From JAVBUP01 sp031555175 (GTDB lineage: Bacteria > Bacillota_I > Bacilli_A > Erysipelotrichales > Coprobacillaceae), in NCBI GenBank assembly GCA_031555175.1, contig JAVBUP010000080.1, positions 1-22,082 on the forward strand: a stretch of DNA of 22,082 bases, given 5' to 3'. The notes under the pieces are model-generated. The model saw nothing but the letters and a program-made list of their open reading frames with translations, was not told the origin of the DNA and did not search any database. Below, piece after piece: positions 13,061 through 20,795 of the stretch (the first letter of the stretch is position 1; each line of letters begins with the position of its first letter). The position numbers and the translations under genes were made by a program.

Positions 13061-13269
13061 TATCGGATTATTCTTTTATCCTCTGGTAAGATATTCATAT
13101 ACTCATCCCACCTATATTCTCTAATTGGCATAACAGGGTGGATTGTGTCATCAAATATAAGCACTAGTGCTGGGGATATCTGATTATATTTTTCTAGATA
13201 ATACCATGCAATGAGTTTATTCTCCCCTATGAGTTTCTTTGCTGTATTATGATAACTAAAATATGACAT
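13060..13269 (-). CDS. Small conserved protein, 'thermostable hemolysin delta-VPH' family name
   Basis: 69 aa: MSYFSYHNTAKKLIGENKL at the start, SPALVLIFDDTIHPVMPIRE in the middle and a short tail after RWDEYMNIL. I recognise this as a small protein widespread in Clostridia and related Bacillota, often annotated 'thermostable hemolysin delta-VPH'. It has no signal peptide or membrane helix, so a haemolysin role is doubtful; the name is inherited and the function is unknown. The length is normal for the family. AAGGAATG lies upstream of the ATG. A good promoter sits about 180 nt upstream (13447-13475), giving a long untranslated leader. Confidence 0.75.
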   Translation of the reverse strand: MSYFSYHNTAKKLIGENKLIAWYYLEKYNQISPALVLIFDDTIHPVMPIREYRWDEYMNILPEDKRIIR

Positions 13270-13610
13270 TTATAAATCATTCCTTATCTCTTTAGTAATA
13301 TATTTTAAAATATAGTTTATTAATATCTATTATTAACGTTATTTTGAAATATAACAATTAATATCAGATTTCATTGTGACGCGAATTTCTAATTCCTTTA
13401 AAAATTATTTAAAAATTACAAATAAGTTTTAGCGATAATGTTTTTAATTACAATGTTTTATTGGGCTATTGTCAATAGACTGAAGATATAACTTCTTACC
13501 TATATTGTTCTAATCAATTATCATAGCAAATCTTTTTTAAATACTAATCTAACCATATTCTAGCACTTCTGTCATTACTATCTAAAAAGGTTGTTTACAT
13601 TTTATCATAT
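13270..13610 (-). other. Intergenic region with one promoter and no convincing gene
   Basis: About 340 bp of very AT-rich DNA between the delta-VPH-like gene and the tmRNA terminator. Apart from the promoter at 13447-13475 I see only very short frames without ribosome sites (for example 11 codons starting near 13377 on the minus strand) and a 16-nt AT palindrome near 13300-13316 with no T-tract. Confidence 0.6.
13447..13475 (-). promoter_or_regulatory. Promoter facing the delta-VPH-like gene
   Basis: Minus-strand TTGACA (13475-13470), a 17-bp spacer, TGTAAT (13452-13447): a perfect -35 and a -10 one base from consensus. The implied leader of about 170 nt before the next gene is unusually long. 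Confidence 0.65.
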
Positions 13611-13638
13611 AAATAAAAAGTGTTGATTAATCAACACT
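13611..13638 (-). terminator. Terminator of ssrA
   Basis: The minus strand reads AGTGTTGA, loop TTAA, TCAACACT, then TTTTATTT: an 8-bp perfect stem with a T-tract, 12 nt after the tmRNA 3' end. Confidence 0.92.
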
Positions 13639-13649
13639 AAATTTCTCAA

Positions 13650-13999
13650 TGGTGGAGGTGAGGGGAATCGAACCCCTGTCCAAAAGTCGTCCCTGTAAGA
13701 CATCTACAGTTTAGTTCGTTGTTTGGATTTAACTAGCACTTTTGCAACAAACAACAACATTGCTAGCGAGCCTATGAGATTGTCGGGATAAACTTATAGA
13801 CATCATTTATCCGTACCCTACATTTATGGTAGAACTCTTAAAACTATAGGTAGATTAAAAGGTTCCATCCGCTAAAATCTATGTCGATTTATTAAGCGAA
13901 ACTTAATTGTCTGTTTCCAGATATTTTTTTGTGATCGTAACGTGATCGGTCGACTGCCATCAAACTCAGACAAACCCCTGTCGAATCCAGGACACCCCC
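13650..13999 (-). ncRNA. ssrA: Transfer-messenger RNA (tmRNA)
   Basis: 350 nt with CCA encoded. The 5' end reads GGGGGTGTCCTGGATTCGAC on the minus strand; the 3' end is CCCCTCACCTCCACCA with the T-arm GACAGGGGTTCGATTCCCC. GGGGGUG pairs with CACCUCC (7 bp). It rescues stalled ribosomes together with SmpB. By alignment with the Bacillus resume site (an A/U-rich AUAUCU before the first codon), the tag codons are 13895-13918, GGA AAC AGA CAA TTA AGT TTC GCT, then TAA TAA. The tag would be Ala plus GNRQLSFA, only nine residues, lacking the usual ALAA end. It is adjacent to smpB, with its own consensus promoter. Confidence 0.95.
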
Positions 14000-14007
14000 A
14001 TGTTATT

Positions 14008-14051
14008 CCCTTGCGGGAATTAATTATATGAAAACTAGACTGTTATGTCAA
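14008..14051 (-). promoter_or_regulatory. ssrA promoter overlapping the smpB stop codon
   Basis: Minus-strand TTGACA (14051-14046), a 17-bp spacer, TATAAT (14028-14023): both boxes perfect with ideal spacing. The TGA of the -35 is the smpB stop codon. A small hairpin TTCCC-GCAA-GGGAA (14007-14020 region) lies between the -10 and the mature 5' end and may mark the precursor processed by RNase P. Confidence 0.92.
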
Positions 14052-14494
14052 TACTGTTTCAAAGCTTTCTCCATTTCGCGCTTTGCATCTTTTTCTTTAA
14101 GATCTTCACGTTTGTCATATAGCTTTTTACCTTTAGCGACTGCTATTTCTACTTTTACTTTACTACCTTTATCAAAATACAGTTTTGTTGGTATCAATGT
14201 ATAGCCAGCTTCTTTTATTTCTTTTTGCAGTTTGCTTATCTCTTTCTTATGCAATAATAACTTGCGGTTTCTTAGTGGTTCATGATTAAATCTATTGCCT
14301 TGCTCATATGGAGCAACATGCATGTTTTCTAAGAACGCTTCACCATTTTTAATTCTAATAAAGCTATCCTTCATATTGGCACTACCTTTACGAATAGATT
14401 TAATTTCTGTACCTTGAAGAACAATTCCTGCCTCAATTGTTTCTTCTATAAAATAATCATGATATGCCTTTTTATTTTGCGAAACAATTTTCAT
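14048..14494 (-). CDS. smpB: SsrA-binding protein SmpB
   Basis: 148 aa, the normal length. It binds the tRNA-like part of tmRNA and delivers it to stalled ribosomes. N-terminal NKKAYHDYFIEETIEAGIVLQGTEIKSIR and the central FIRIKNGEAFLENMHVAPYEQGNRFNHEPLRNRKLLLHKKEI match the family closely. The basic tail KKLYDKREDLKEKDAKREMEKAL is the C-terminal helix that enters the mRNA channel. AAGGGGGG lies just upstream of the ATG and overlaps the end of the CapA-like gene. The stop codon is part of the ssrA promoter. Confidence 0.97.
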   Translation of the reverse strand: MKIVSQNKKAYHDYFIEETIEAGIVLQGTEIKSIRKGSANMKDSFIRIKNGEAFLENMHVAPYEQGNRFNHEPLRNRKLLLHKKEISKLQKEIKEAGYTLIPTKLYFDKGSKVKVEIAVAKGKKLYDKREDLKEKDAKREMEKALKQY

Positions 14495-14506
14495 GCAAGT
14501 CCCCCC

Positions 14507-15733
14507 TTACCACTTAATATCGATTATATCACTATCTATAATTTTATTTACAAAATCCACTAATATTTTCTTAGTATATGGATATTGTGTCTCCTTATTT
14601 GTATAAGTCCCTGGCTTATTGATATTGTGTTGAGCAGCTAGTTCTTCAGTATAATCAGAAAGCTTATACAATCTTGCTCCAACTGTACTATAAAATAGAT
14701 GGTTTACTAATGGTTCATAATAAGCATCTTCCAATGTAATTTCTCCAGTTTTACCACTCTTAACAATATTGAATCCTATACTACCACCTAGCATTGCTCT
14801 AGTACGGTCTTGAGAATTAATACTATTTCCAAGTCCATAAGCTACAAGTGTTTTGTTTCCACCAACTCCAGTAACATACTCAACAGGTTGGATAACATGA
14901 GCATGAGTTCCGATAATAGCTAACACACCTTGGTCCGCTAGATACTTAGCTAATGCTGTTTGCTCATTATTTACTTCGTTACTATACTCAGTTCCCCAAT
15001 GCATAGATACAATTATTGTATCAGATATTTTTCTCGCACGTTCAAGATCGTTTTCTATCATTGAGACATTAACATTCTCTAATCCTTGTCCATTATTTGG
15101 ATTACTATTCTTTGTAGCATACAAATTAACCAAATAATCTTTACCAGTTGGTATTGAGATACCATTGGTTGAGAATGTATATGACAGTACAGCAACTTTT
15201 ATTCCCTTGCGCTCAATAACAGCTATTTGATTGCGCTCTTCTTCACTTCTTGCAATACCAGTTACTGCTACTTCAGGATATTGGTCCCAAAAATCTAATG
15301 TCAGCTTTACGCCATTTTCACCTTGATCGAGAGTATGATTTGATGAATGGCTAATCCAATCGAAGCCTAAATTTCTTTCCACTTTCCCTAGGTCAGATGG
15401 AGTACTAAATAGTGGATAACCGCTACAAGGAATAGTTGGCGCAGTTAACATTGTTTCTTGATTTGCATAGGCAATATCTGCTTTAGCTACATCATCAGCT
15501 ATTGCTTCAAACATAGGTGTAAAATCATTTGTACTATAATTTTCACTAGGCTTATAATAACCACACATCCCACGATAGATTATCACATCACCAATGCCAT
15601 AAAATGACACCTTAACATCCTCTTTTATATCTGCTACTGGCTTATCATCTGGTTCTTCAGCTGGATTGTTTCCCAAACTACAACCACTTAACATGATAAG
15701 TATCAAAAATATTACTTTACTTTTTCTTTTCAT
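14507..15733 (-). CDS. CapA/YwtB-family metallophosphatase-like lipoprotein
   Basis: 408 aa from the ATG at 15733, which has GAGGTG upstream; the open frame extends further into rnr but that part is a shadow. MKRKSKVIFLILIMLSGC is a lipoprotein signal with Cys18, followed by a short Pro/Asp/Glu linker. The body is a PGA_cap domain (PF09587), a calcineurin-like fold: VSFYGIGDVIIYRG, DIAYANQETML, DWISHSSNHTLDQG, IVSMHWGTEYS and GTHAHVIQPVEYV carry the metal residues. Relatives include CapA/PgsA in poly-gamma-glutamate capsule synthesis, but no capBC is nearby, so an envelope role of unknown substrate is safest. It overlaps rnr by 17 bp and is placed between rnr and smpB, which often lie side by side in Bacillota. 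Confidence 0.85.
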   Translation of the reverse strand: MKRKSKVIFLILIMLSGCSLGNNPAEEPDDKPVADIKEDVKVSFYGIGDVIIYRGMCGYYKPSENYSTNDFTPMFEAIADDVAKADIAYANQETMLTAPTIPCSGYPLFSTPSDLGKVERNLGFDWISHSSNHTLDQGENGVKLTLDFWDQYPEVAVTGIARSEEERNQIAVIERKGIKVAVLSYTFSTNGISIPTGKDYLVNLYATKNSNPNNGQGLENVNVSMIENDLERARKISDTIIVSMHWGTEYSNEVNNEQTALAKYLADQGVLAIIGTHAHVIQPVEYVTGVGGNKTLVAYGLGNSINSQDRTRAMLGGSIGFNIVKSGKTGEITLEDAYYEPLVNHLFYSTVGARLYKLSDYTEELAAQHNINKPGTYTNKETQYPYTKKILVDFVNKIIDSDIIDIKW

Positions 15734-17990
15734 GACCTGCACCTCTACCTTTAATTTTACTAGGTTTTTGAGGTTTTGTCTTGTTGTTTTTTGTATTAGA
15801 GCTTCTTTCTTTTCTAAAAGGTTGTTTCCCATATTTACCTTCTCTTTTACTTGCTCTATTTTTTACAACAGGTTTATTGTTGACTGCCTTGTTTTCTTTC
15901 GATACAACAACGAAATCAATAGTAGCTTCTTCTTTACTAGCTGCTTTTACCTGCACCTTTACCTTATCTGACATCTTATATGACTTACCAGTGCGCTTCC
16001 CAACCATCTCCATGCGCTCTTCAACATATTCATAATAGTCATCCTTAAGTTCACTAATATGAACTAATCCTTCAATAGTATTCGGTAATTCTACAAACAT
16101 TCCAAATCCAGTAATACTAGATATTATTCCTTCAAATTCTTCGCCGATATGGTCTTGCATATATTCTGCTTTTTTCATATCATCTACATCTCTTTCACAC
16201 ATTACTGCTGTGATTTCCATATTTGAGCTATGTTCTACTAAGTTTGGTAATAGCTCATTGTACTTTACAATCGTTTCTCCATCTAGTTTTTGATCAACCA
16301 AATATGTGTGTATTAAACGATGCACTAGTAAATCAGGATAACGGCGAATTGGCGAAGTAAAATGAGTATAATATTGAAACGCTAATCCATAGTGTCCCTC
16401 GCATTCAACACTATATCTCGCTTTTTGCATACTTCTTAACAATAACGTAGAAATTAGTGAATGCTCTTCTAAATCCTTTGTTGCTTCCACAATAGCTTGT
16501 AAATCTTTAGGATGAACATTCTCCAACATACCTTTTATTGGGAATCCCAATATTTTTGCTGTATTTGCAAATGATTTCAATTTCTTTAATTTTGGACTCT
16601 CATGGATTCGATATACAAATGGTATATCCATCCAATAGAAGTGTTCAGCTACTGTCTCATTAGCCAGCAACATGAATTCTTCAATTATTTTTTCGCTCGT
16701 GCCGCGTTCTCTTAATACTACATCAATTGCTTTACCATTTTCATCAACCAATACCTTAGCTTCATTAACGTCAAAATCTATTGACCCTTGCGACTCTCTT
16801 TTATCTCTTAATATAGCCGCTAATCTCTCCATATCTTTAAACATAGGAACCAATTTGGCATAACGATTGCATCGCTCGCCATCATCCGCAAGTATTTTAT
16901 TAACATTCTTATATGTCATTCTTTCAGTTGTTTTAATAAAAGAATCAAATATTTTATGACTAACCACTTCTCCTGCTGGGGTTATTTCCATCACACAAGA
17001 TAATGTCAAACGGTCAACTTTTGGATTTAGCGAGCATATGCCATTAGATAAGCGATGAGGCAACATTGGGATCACTCTATCAACTAGATACACAGATGTC
17101 CCTCGTTGACTTGCTTCCATATCTAGCGAACTAAACTCTGCAACATAATGCGATACATCTGCAATATGAACACCTAATTCATAATTTCCATTTTCCAATA
17201 TAGTAACTTGAACAGCATCATCTAAGTCTTTAGCGTCATCACTATCTATCGTTACTATAACTTGATTAGTTAAGTCTACACGACCAATTTTGTCTTTAGG
17301 ATCAACTTGGTCCTCAATTATCTCCACTTCAGACATTACTTCTTTCGGGAACTCAATTGCTAAATCATGTTTATAAACTATCGATAAAATATCAACGCCA
17401 GGATCATTTACGTGGCCAATTATTTCTACGACATCACCTCTTAAAAATGGTTCATACTGTGTTAACTCTACAAGAACTTTATGTCCTTCCATTGCTCCAC
17501 TTCTATGATTAATAATTATTCTCTCATCAATTTTACTATCATCCGCTATAATATAATACCCACGTCTATCGCTAGCCAATAATCCAACAATTTTAGTTTG
17601 CCCACGTTTAGCTATTTGTGCTATTTCACCCTCGATACTGTGGCCAGATGTTCCATTTAATACTCTCAATAGTACCAAATCTTTATTCATCGCCCCATTT
17701 AGATTCTTGGCAGAAACATAAATATCTTCCTCTTCACTATCTATAGTTACAAATCCAAACCCTTTTTTATTTAAACTCAAAACACCTTTTTTTAATCCAA
17801 CATTTTCAGGCAAATAAAAGTGGTCAGTTTTTGATTTAAAAACTATGCAGTCCTCTATCATCTCTTTCAATACTTCTTCTAATTGCTTATAATCATCATG
17901 ATTACCAATATGTAGTGCAATGCTTAGTTGATGTGCAGTTAATGGCTTGTAATCTTTACTCTTTAATATCTCTATAATTTTATCTTTCAT
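15717..17990 (-). CDS. rnr: Ribonuclease R
   Basis: 757 aa, a 3'-5' hydrolytic exoribonuclease that degrades structured RNA and, with tmRNA-SmpB, faulty mRNA. Order: N-terminal winged helix (about 1-65), cold-shock domains (FGFVTID at 78-84 and following), RNB catalytic domain with TIDSDDAKDLDDAV (247-260) whose aspartates bind the metal, then HYTHFTSPIRRYPDLLVHR, an S1 domain (about 630-705, FEGIISSITGFGMFVELP), and a Lys/Arg-rich tail. The family usually has D-G/S-x-DARDFDDAV; the K and L here are minor variants. GGAGGTGAG precedes the ATG. It lies downstream of secG after an intervening terminator. Confidence 0.96.
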   Translation of the reverse strand: MKDKIIEILKSKDYKPLTAHQLSIALHIGNHDDYKQLEEVLKEMIEDCIVFKSKTDHFYLPENVGLKKGVLSLNKKGFGFVTIDSEEEDIYVSAKNLNGAMNKDLVLLRVLNGTSGHSIEGEIAQIAKRGQTKIVGLLASDRRGYYIIADDSKIDERIIINHRSGAMEGHKVLVELTQYEPFLRGDVVEIIGHVNDPGVDILSIVYKHDLAIEFPKEVMSEVEIIEDQVDPKDKIGRVDLTNQVIVTIDSDDAKDLDDAVQVTILENGNYELGVHIADVSHYVAEFSSLDMEASQRGTSVYLVDRVIPMLPHRLSNGICSLNPKVDRLTLSCVMEITPAGEVVSHKIFDSFIKTTERMTYKNVNKILADDGERCNRYAKLVPMFKDMERLAAILRDKRESQGSIDFDVNEAKVLVDENGKAIDVVLRERGTSEKIIEEFMLLANETVAEHFYWMDIPFVYRIHESPKLKKLKSFANTAKILGFPIKGMLENVHPKDLQAIVEATKDLEEHSLISTLLLRSMQKARYSVECEGHYGLAFQYYTHFTSPIRRYPDLLVHRLIHTYLVDQKLDGETIVKYNELLPNLVEHSSNMEITAVMCERDVDDMKKAEYMQDHIGEEFEGIISSITGFGMFVELPNTIEGLVHISELKDDYYEYVEERMEMVGKRTGKSYKMSDKVKVQVKAASKEEATIDFVVVSKENKAVNNKPVVKNRASKREGKYGKQPFRKERSSNTKNNKTKPQKPSKIKGRGAGHEKKK

Positions 17991-18004
17991 AATCTCACCT
18001 CCGC

Positions 18005-18027
18005 AAAATAAAAAGGGCTTGTGCCCT
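18005..18027 (-). terminator. Terminator between secG and rnr
   Basis: The minus strand reads AGGGC, loop ACAA, GCCCT, then TTTTATTTT. It lies between the secG stop and the rnr ribosome site; no separate rnr promoter is obvious, so rnr probably depends on partial read-through. Confidence 0.78.
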
Positions 18028-18033
18028 ATTTAA

Positions 18034-18255
18034 TTAACCCATCCTTATTAATACAGCAAAAACAAACCATGCAATCGCTAATCCAGCTGTGATGCGTGTA
18101 ATGATTAATTCTGCTCCTCTTTCTTTTGTTTGAGCAAATAAACCAGAACTTTGACCAGTTAAGGCACTAATAACACCTTCAGCTTTACCACTTTGCAATA
18201 GTGCTAATGCTATAATACATATTGATATGATTACTAATAGGATTTGTAAAAACAT
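18034..18255 (-). CDS. secG: Preprotein translocase subunit SecG
   Basis: 73 aa with two membrane helices (about 2-22 and 52-71) joined by SGKAEGVISALTGQSSGLFAQTKERG, the conserved SecG loop. It assists SecYE in protein export across the plasma membrane. AAGGAGG precedes the ATG. The secG-rnr-smpB-ssrA order is conserved in Bacillota, which strengthens the call. Confidence 0.93.
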   Translation of the reverse strand: MFLQILLVIISICIIALALLQSGKAEGVISALTGQSSGLFAQTKERGAELIITRITAGLAIAWFVFAVLIRMG

Positions 18256-18299
18256 TGTTTTTCCTCCTTCTACATTTATACTTTTTTATACGCCAAGTA

Positions 18300-18328
18300 A
18301 TTATAACAAAGAAAGTTGGAAATTACAA
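18300..18328 (-). promoter_or_regulatory. secG promoter
   Basis: Minus-strand TTGTAA (18328-18323), a 17-bp spacer, TATAAT (18305-18300), 45 nt upstream of the secG ATG. Confidence 0.75.
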
Positions 18329-18398
18329 CAATATTCATTATTATTGTGTCTCTATTTATATGAATCTATCAACTTTTTTATCTTTTATAACACAACAG

Positions 18399-18426
18399 TT
18401 TACTTTTTTTGACAAAGTTTTATAAT
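18399..18426 (+). promoter_or_regulatory. Possible promoter of the deacetylase gene
   Basis: TTTACT (18399-18404), a 16-bp spacer, TATAAT (18421-18426), 18 nt before the ATG. A TTGACA at 18409-18414 is too near this -10 to serve it. Confidence 0.4.
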
Positions 18427-18444
18427 AATATATGGGGGTAATTT

Positions 18445-19800
18445 ATGAAGAAAAAATATACTATTAGTGTAGTTTTTGTATTTGCTGCTGTGAGTGTCAT
18501 TTACCTTACAATGCCAAGCGCTGAACTCAAAGAGTCTCGTAGGCAGTACTCACAAGCAAAAGAGTTTTATAAAAATGAGGAATATGATAATGCCCTAGAT
18601 TGCTTATCACTAGTTATTGAAAGTGATAAGAATTATGATGGTGCTTTATTATTAACTTCAGAAATCAAAGATATAGTTGTTTCTAATGCTATCAAAGAAG
18701 CAGACAAAAAAGCAATTCAATATGATTATGATGGAGCATTAGAGATAATGAACGGTTTGAAAGATGAATATAAACAAACTAATACATTCAAAACAGCTAT
18801 AAATACATATCAAGAGACCAAGGATAGTCTAGTACCATATAAAGAGCCAGTCGCACATGTTTTCTTTCATTCACTAATAGTGGATACAAGTAAGGCTTTC
18901 GATGGAGATAATATGGCTGATGGTTACAATAAATGGATGACTACCATTTATGAATTCAATAATATTATGCAGTCAATGTATGATAATGGTTACGTATTAG
19001 TTGATATTCATAATATAGCTAATGAAACTATTGATGCTAATGGCAAATCTCATTTTACTGCTAACTCTATTTATTTGCCTGAAGGGAAAAAACCATTCGT
19101 ATTATCAATTGATGATGTTAATTATTACGAATATATGAAAACTGATGGATTTGCTAAACGACTTGTTCTTGATGAGTTTGGAAATGTTAAGAATGAGTAT
19201 CTCGATAATGGTGAAATAAAGGTTGGAAATTATGATGTAATTCCACTATTAGATGAGTTTGTTACTAGCCATCCTGATTTCTCATATCATGGGGCAAAGG
19301 GGATTATTGCTGTTACTGGATACGAAGGTATACTTGGGTATCGCCTTAATAATAATGACCATAAGAATCCCAACTATGATCAAGAGGTTAGCGAAGTCGG
19401 AGCAGTAATCTCACGACTTAAGGAGACTGGATGGATTTTTGCAAGCCATAGTTGGGGTCATCTAGACATGGCAACATGTTCCAACTATTGGTTCACCGAA
19501 GATGATGTGCGTTGGAAAGAACAAGTTGGTAAATATGTCGGTGAAACTGATGTATATATCTATCCATTTGGAGCAGAGATTGACTACTCATCCGATCGAT
19601 TGACTAGATACCAAAAGATGGGTTATAAGTATTTTTGTGGAGTATGGTCGACTTCATTTGTTGGAGTGAAAGATTCCTATGTAAGACAATCAAGAATTAA
19701 TCTTGATGGTTATATGATGTTGAACCGTTCAAATGCTTTGAAGAAGTACTTCGATATTGACGAAGTTGTTGATCCTGAAAGACCTGCATTATTGCCATAG
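18445..19800 (+). CDS. Membrane-anchored polysaccharide deacetylase family protein
   Basis: 451 aa with an N-terminal membrane anchor (about 5-22), then a helical, TPR-like region (about 30-125) and a NodB-type deacetylase domain outside the membrane. FVLSIDDVNYY holds the metal and base aspartates at 223-224; ASHSWGH supplies His335 and His339 (HxxxH metal motif); YIYPFGAE follows (371-378). Relatives remove acetyl groups from cell-surface glycans. The anchor-plus-TPR layout is a large variant. GGGGGT precedes the ATG, and a strong terminator closes the gene. The nearby TagO/WecA and holin-like genes are on the other strand, so it is a separate unit; the substrate is not evident. Confidence 0.85.
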   Translation: MKKKYTISVVFVFAAVSVIYLTMPSAELKESRRQYSQAKEFYKNEEYDNALDCLSLVIESDKNYDGALLLTSEIKDIVVSNAIKEADKKAIQYDYDGALEIMNGLKDEYKQTNTFKTAINTYQETKDSLVPYKEPVAHVFFHSLIVDTSKAFDGDNMADGYNKWMTTIYEFNNIMQSMYDNGYVLVDIHNIANETIDANGKSHFTANSIYLPEGKKPFVLSIDDVNYYEYMKTDGFAKRLVLDEFGNVKNEYLDNGEIKVGNYDVIPLLDEFVTSHPDFSYHGAKGIIAVTGYEGILGYRLNNNDHKNPNYDQEVSEVGAVISRLKETGWIFASHSWGHLDMATCSNYWFTEDDVRWKEQVGKYVGETDVYIYPFGAEIDYSSDRLTRYQKMGYKYFCGVWSTSFVGVKDSYVRQSRINLDGYMMLNRSNALKKYFDIDEVVDPERPALLP

Positions 19801-19826
19801 GCGAATCTTTACGATTCGCCTTTTTT
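19800..19826 (+). terminator. Terminator of the deacetylase gene, inside the holin-like gene
   Basis: GGCGAATC, loop TTTAC, GATTCGCC, then TTTTTT: an 8-bp perfect stem. Its 3' arm and T-tract encode the last residues (KKGES) and region before the stop of the opposite-strand holin-like gene. Confidence 0.93.
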
Positions 19827-20072
19827 ATTGTCTGATAAACTACGAGACGCTTCATATAAACCAGTACTAGCAAGCCCACTTGCTAGGCCACCTAATAGAA
19901 TAGCGGGCGTAAAAGACATATTAATCCAAATATTCATTACAACGCCTACCACAGCTAATATTAATGGGATATATTTATTCTTTATCATAGTTAAACTATT
20001 TTTTATTATATACCCAATACACATGCAAATCGCGACAACCATTATAACTACATAATCTTGCAATAATTCCAT
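19809..20072 (-). CDS. Holin-like small membrane protein (phage holin family 5-like)
   Basis: 87 aa with three likely membrane segments: an N-terminal helix (about 7-25), IKNKYIPLILAVVGVVMNIWI (about 30-50), and AILLGGLASGLASTGLYEA (about 57-75). The KDKYIPLIL-like segment and the glycine-rich third helix resemble phage holin family Hol44 (PF16079). No endolysin or other phage gene is nearby, so this is an orphan holin-like gene of the sort found in low-GC Gram-positive chromosomes. AAGGAGG precedes the ATG. A 7-bp inverted repeat (CTTCAT...ATGAAG, 20088-20104) lies just upstream. The end overlaps the converging terminator. Confidence 0.65.
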   Translation of the reverse strand: MELLQDYVVIMVVAICMCIGYIIKNSLTMIKNKYIPLILAVVGVVMNIWINMSFTPAILLGGLASGLASTGLYEASRSLSDNKKGES

Positions 20073-20123
20073 TTTATTTCCTCCTTCTCTTCATTTAATG
20101 AAGAACTTATGCTTTGGATTGGA

Positions 20124-20152
20124 CAAAAAAAATAAATGGTTTCCCATTTATT
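20124..20152 (-). terminator. Terminator of the tagO unit
   Basis: The minus strand reads AATAAATGG, loop GAAA, CCATTTATT, then TTTTTTT: a 9-bp stem. The 5' arm includes the stop codon of the 215-aa gene. Confidence 0.92.
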
Positions 20153-20795
20153 TATTCACATAATCAACACCAGCGACATAGTATCTACCCTCAATTGGCA
20201 ATACTGTTATAACAGTCTGGCTCTTTAAACCATCAGTTGGCATTCCTGATGCTTTGCTCTTATAAGTAATGCTAATAGTGTAATCAATTGCCTTCGCAGA
20301 TTTATCAGCTTCATAAATAAATTTAGATTGCCCCACTTTTATTACTTCATATTTCTCAACTTCACACATTCCGGAACTGCCATATTTTTTCTTGAATTCT
20401 TCGAAGTTTAAATAATACTCATCAATAGCTTGCATTCCAAAATTATTTCTTAAATCTGGAATCACATAAGTCAATCCACCAATATTTTCCCTTGCAGTTA
20501 GATTTGACCAGGTAAAGAAATCAAGAACGAAGTTTACTGCTACATACTTTGCTTGATCTTCTTGGTTTTCGCTATCTATTGCTGCAATCAGTGCATCGTA
20601 AGCTGTACTTTGCACTTCAGTAGGATTCTTACCTTGGATATACTCTGTAACTGATGACGTATCAGGAATTTCAGGAGTTGTCTCTCCCGGCAGCATTTTA
20701 TACACTGCAAACATTAGCGCAACTACAGTCACACCTAGTGATATATATATTGTAATTTTGCCTTTTTTTGAAAGTTTTAGCTTCTTTCTTTCCAT
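20148..20795 (-). CDS. Hypothetical anchored extracytoplasmic protein, 215 aa
   Basis: From the ATG at 20795, with AGAGGAAG upstream; a GTG 9 nt earlier is too close to that site. The start is basic (MERKKLKLSKKGK), then one membrane helix (about 14-32), then a soluble domain of 180 residues. That domain has IQGKNPTEVQSTAYDALIAA, FVLDFFTWSNLTARENIGG (aromatic-rich, about 86-104), and a C-terminal beta-rich part ending VLPIEGRYYVAGVDYVNK, reminiscent of NTF2-like folds. I do not recognise the family. It overlaps the end of the tagO gene by 19 bp, so the two are coupled, suggesting a role near envelope polymer synthesis. Confidence 0.7.
   Translation of the reverse strand: MERKKLKLSKKGKITIYISLGVTVVALMFAVYKMLPGETTPEIPDTSSVTEYIQGKNPTEVQSTAYDALIAAIDSENQEDQAKYVAVNFVLDFFTWSNLTARENIGGLTYVIPDLRNNFGMQAIDEYYLNFEEFKKKYGSSGMCEVEKYEVIKVGQSKFIYEADKSAKAIDYTISITYKSKASGMPTDGLKSQTVITVLPIEGRYYVAGVDYVNK

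Noticed and set aside
13377..13610. Small genes in the delta-VPH/ssrA interval
   Set aside because: Only frames of 8-17 codons with no ribosome site at proper distance. I saw no conserved pattern.
14048..14050. Mollicutes code with TGA as Trp
   Set aside because: TGA ends smpB and the left transposase frame at the expected places, and Trp is encoded by TGG throughout, including the trpS leader.
15734..15832. 33-residue N-terminal extension of the CapA-like protein
   Set aside because: It lies wholly inside rnr in another frame. The lipoprotein signal and ribosome site point to the ATG at 15733.
800..20055. Plus- and minus-strand frames of 60-120 codons opposite the annotated genes
   Set aside because: They lie within well-supported genes on the other strand, lack ribosome sites and have low-complexity, Ser/Leu/Ile/Phe-rich translations typical of antisense frames in AT-rich DNA.
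19809..20072. Prophage remnant
   Set aside because: A holin-like protein alone is not enough. No endolysin, structural, integrase or attachment sequences are seen around it.
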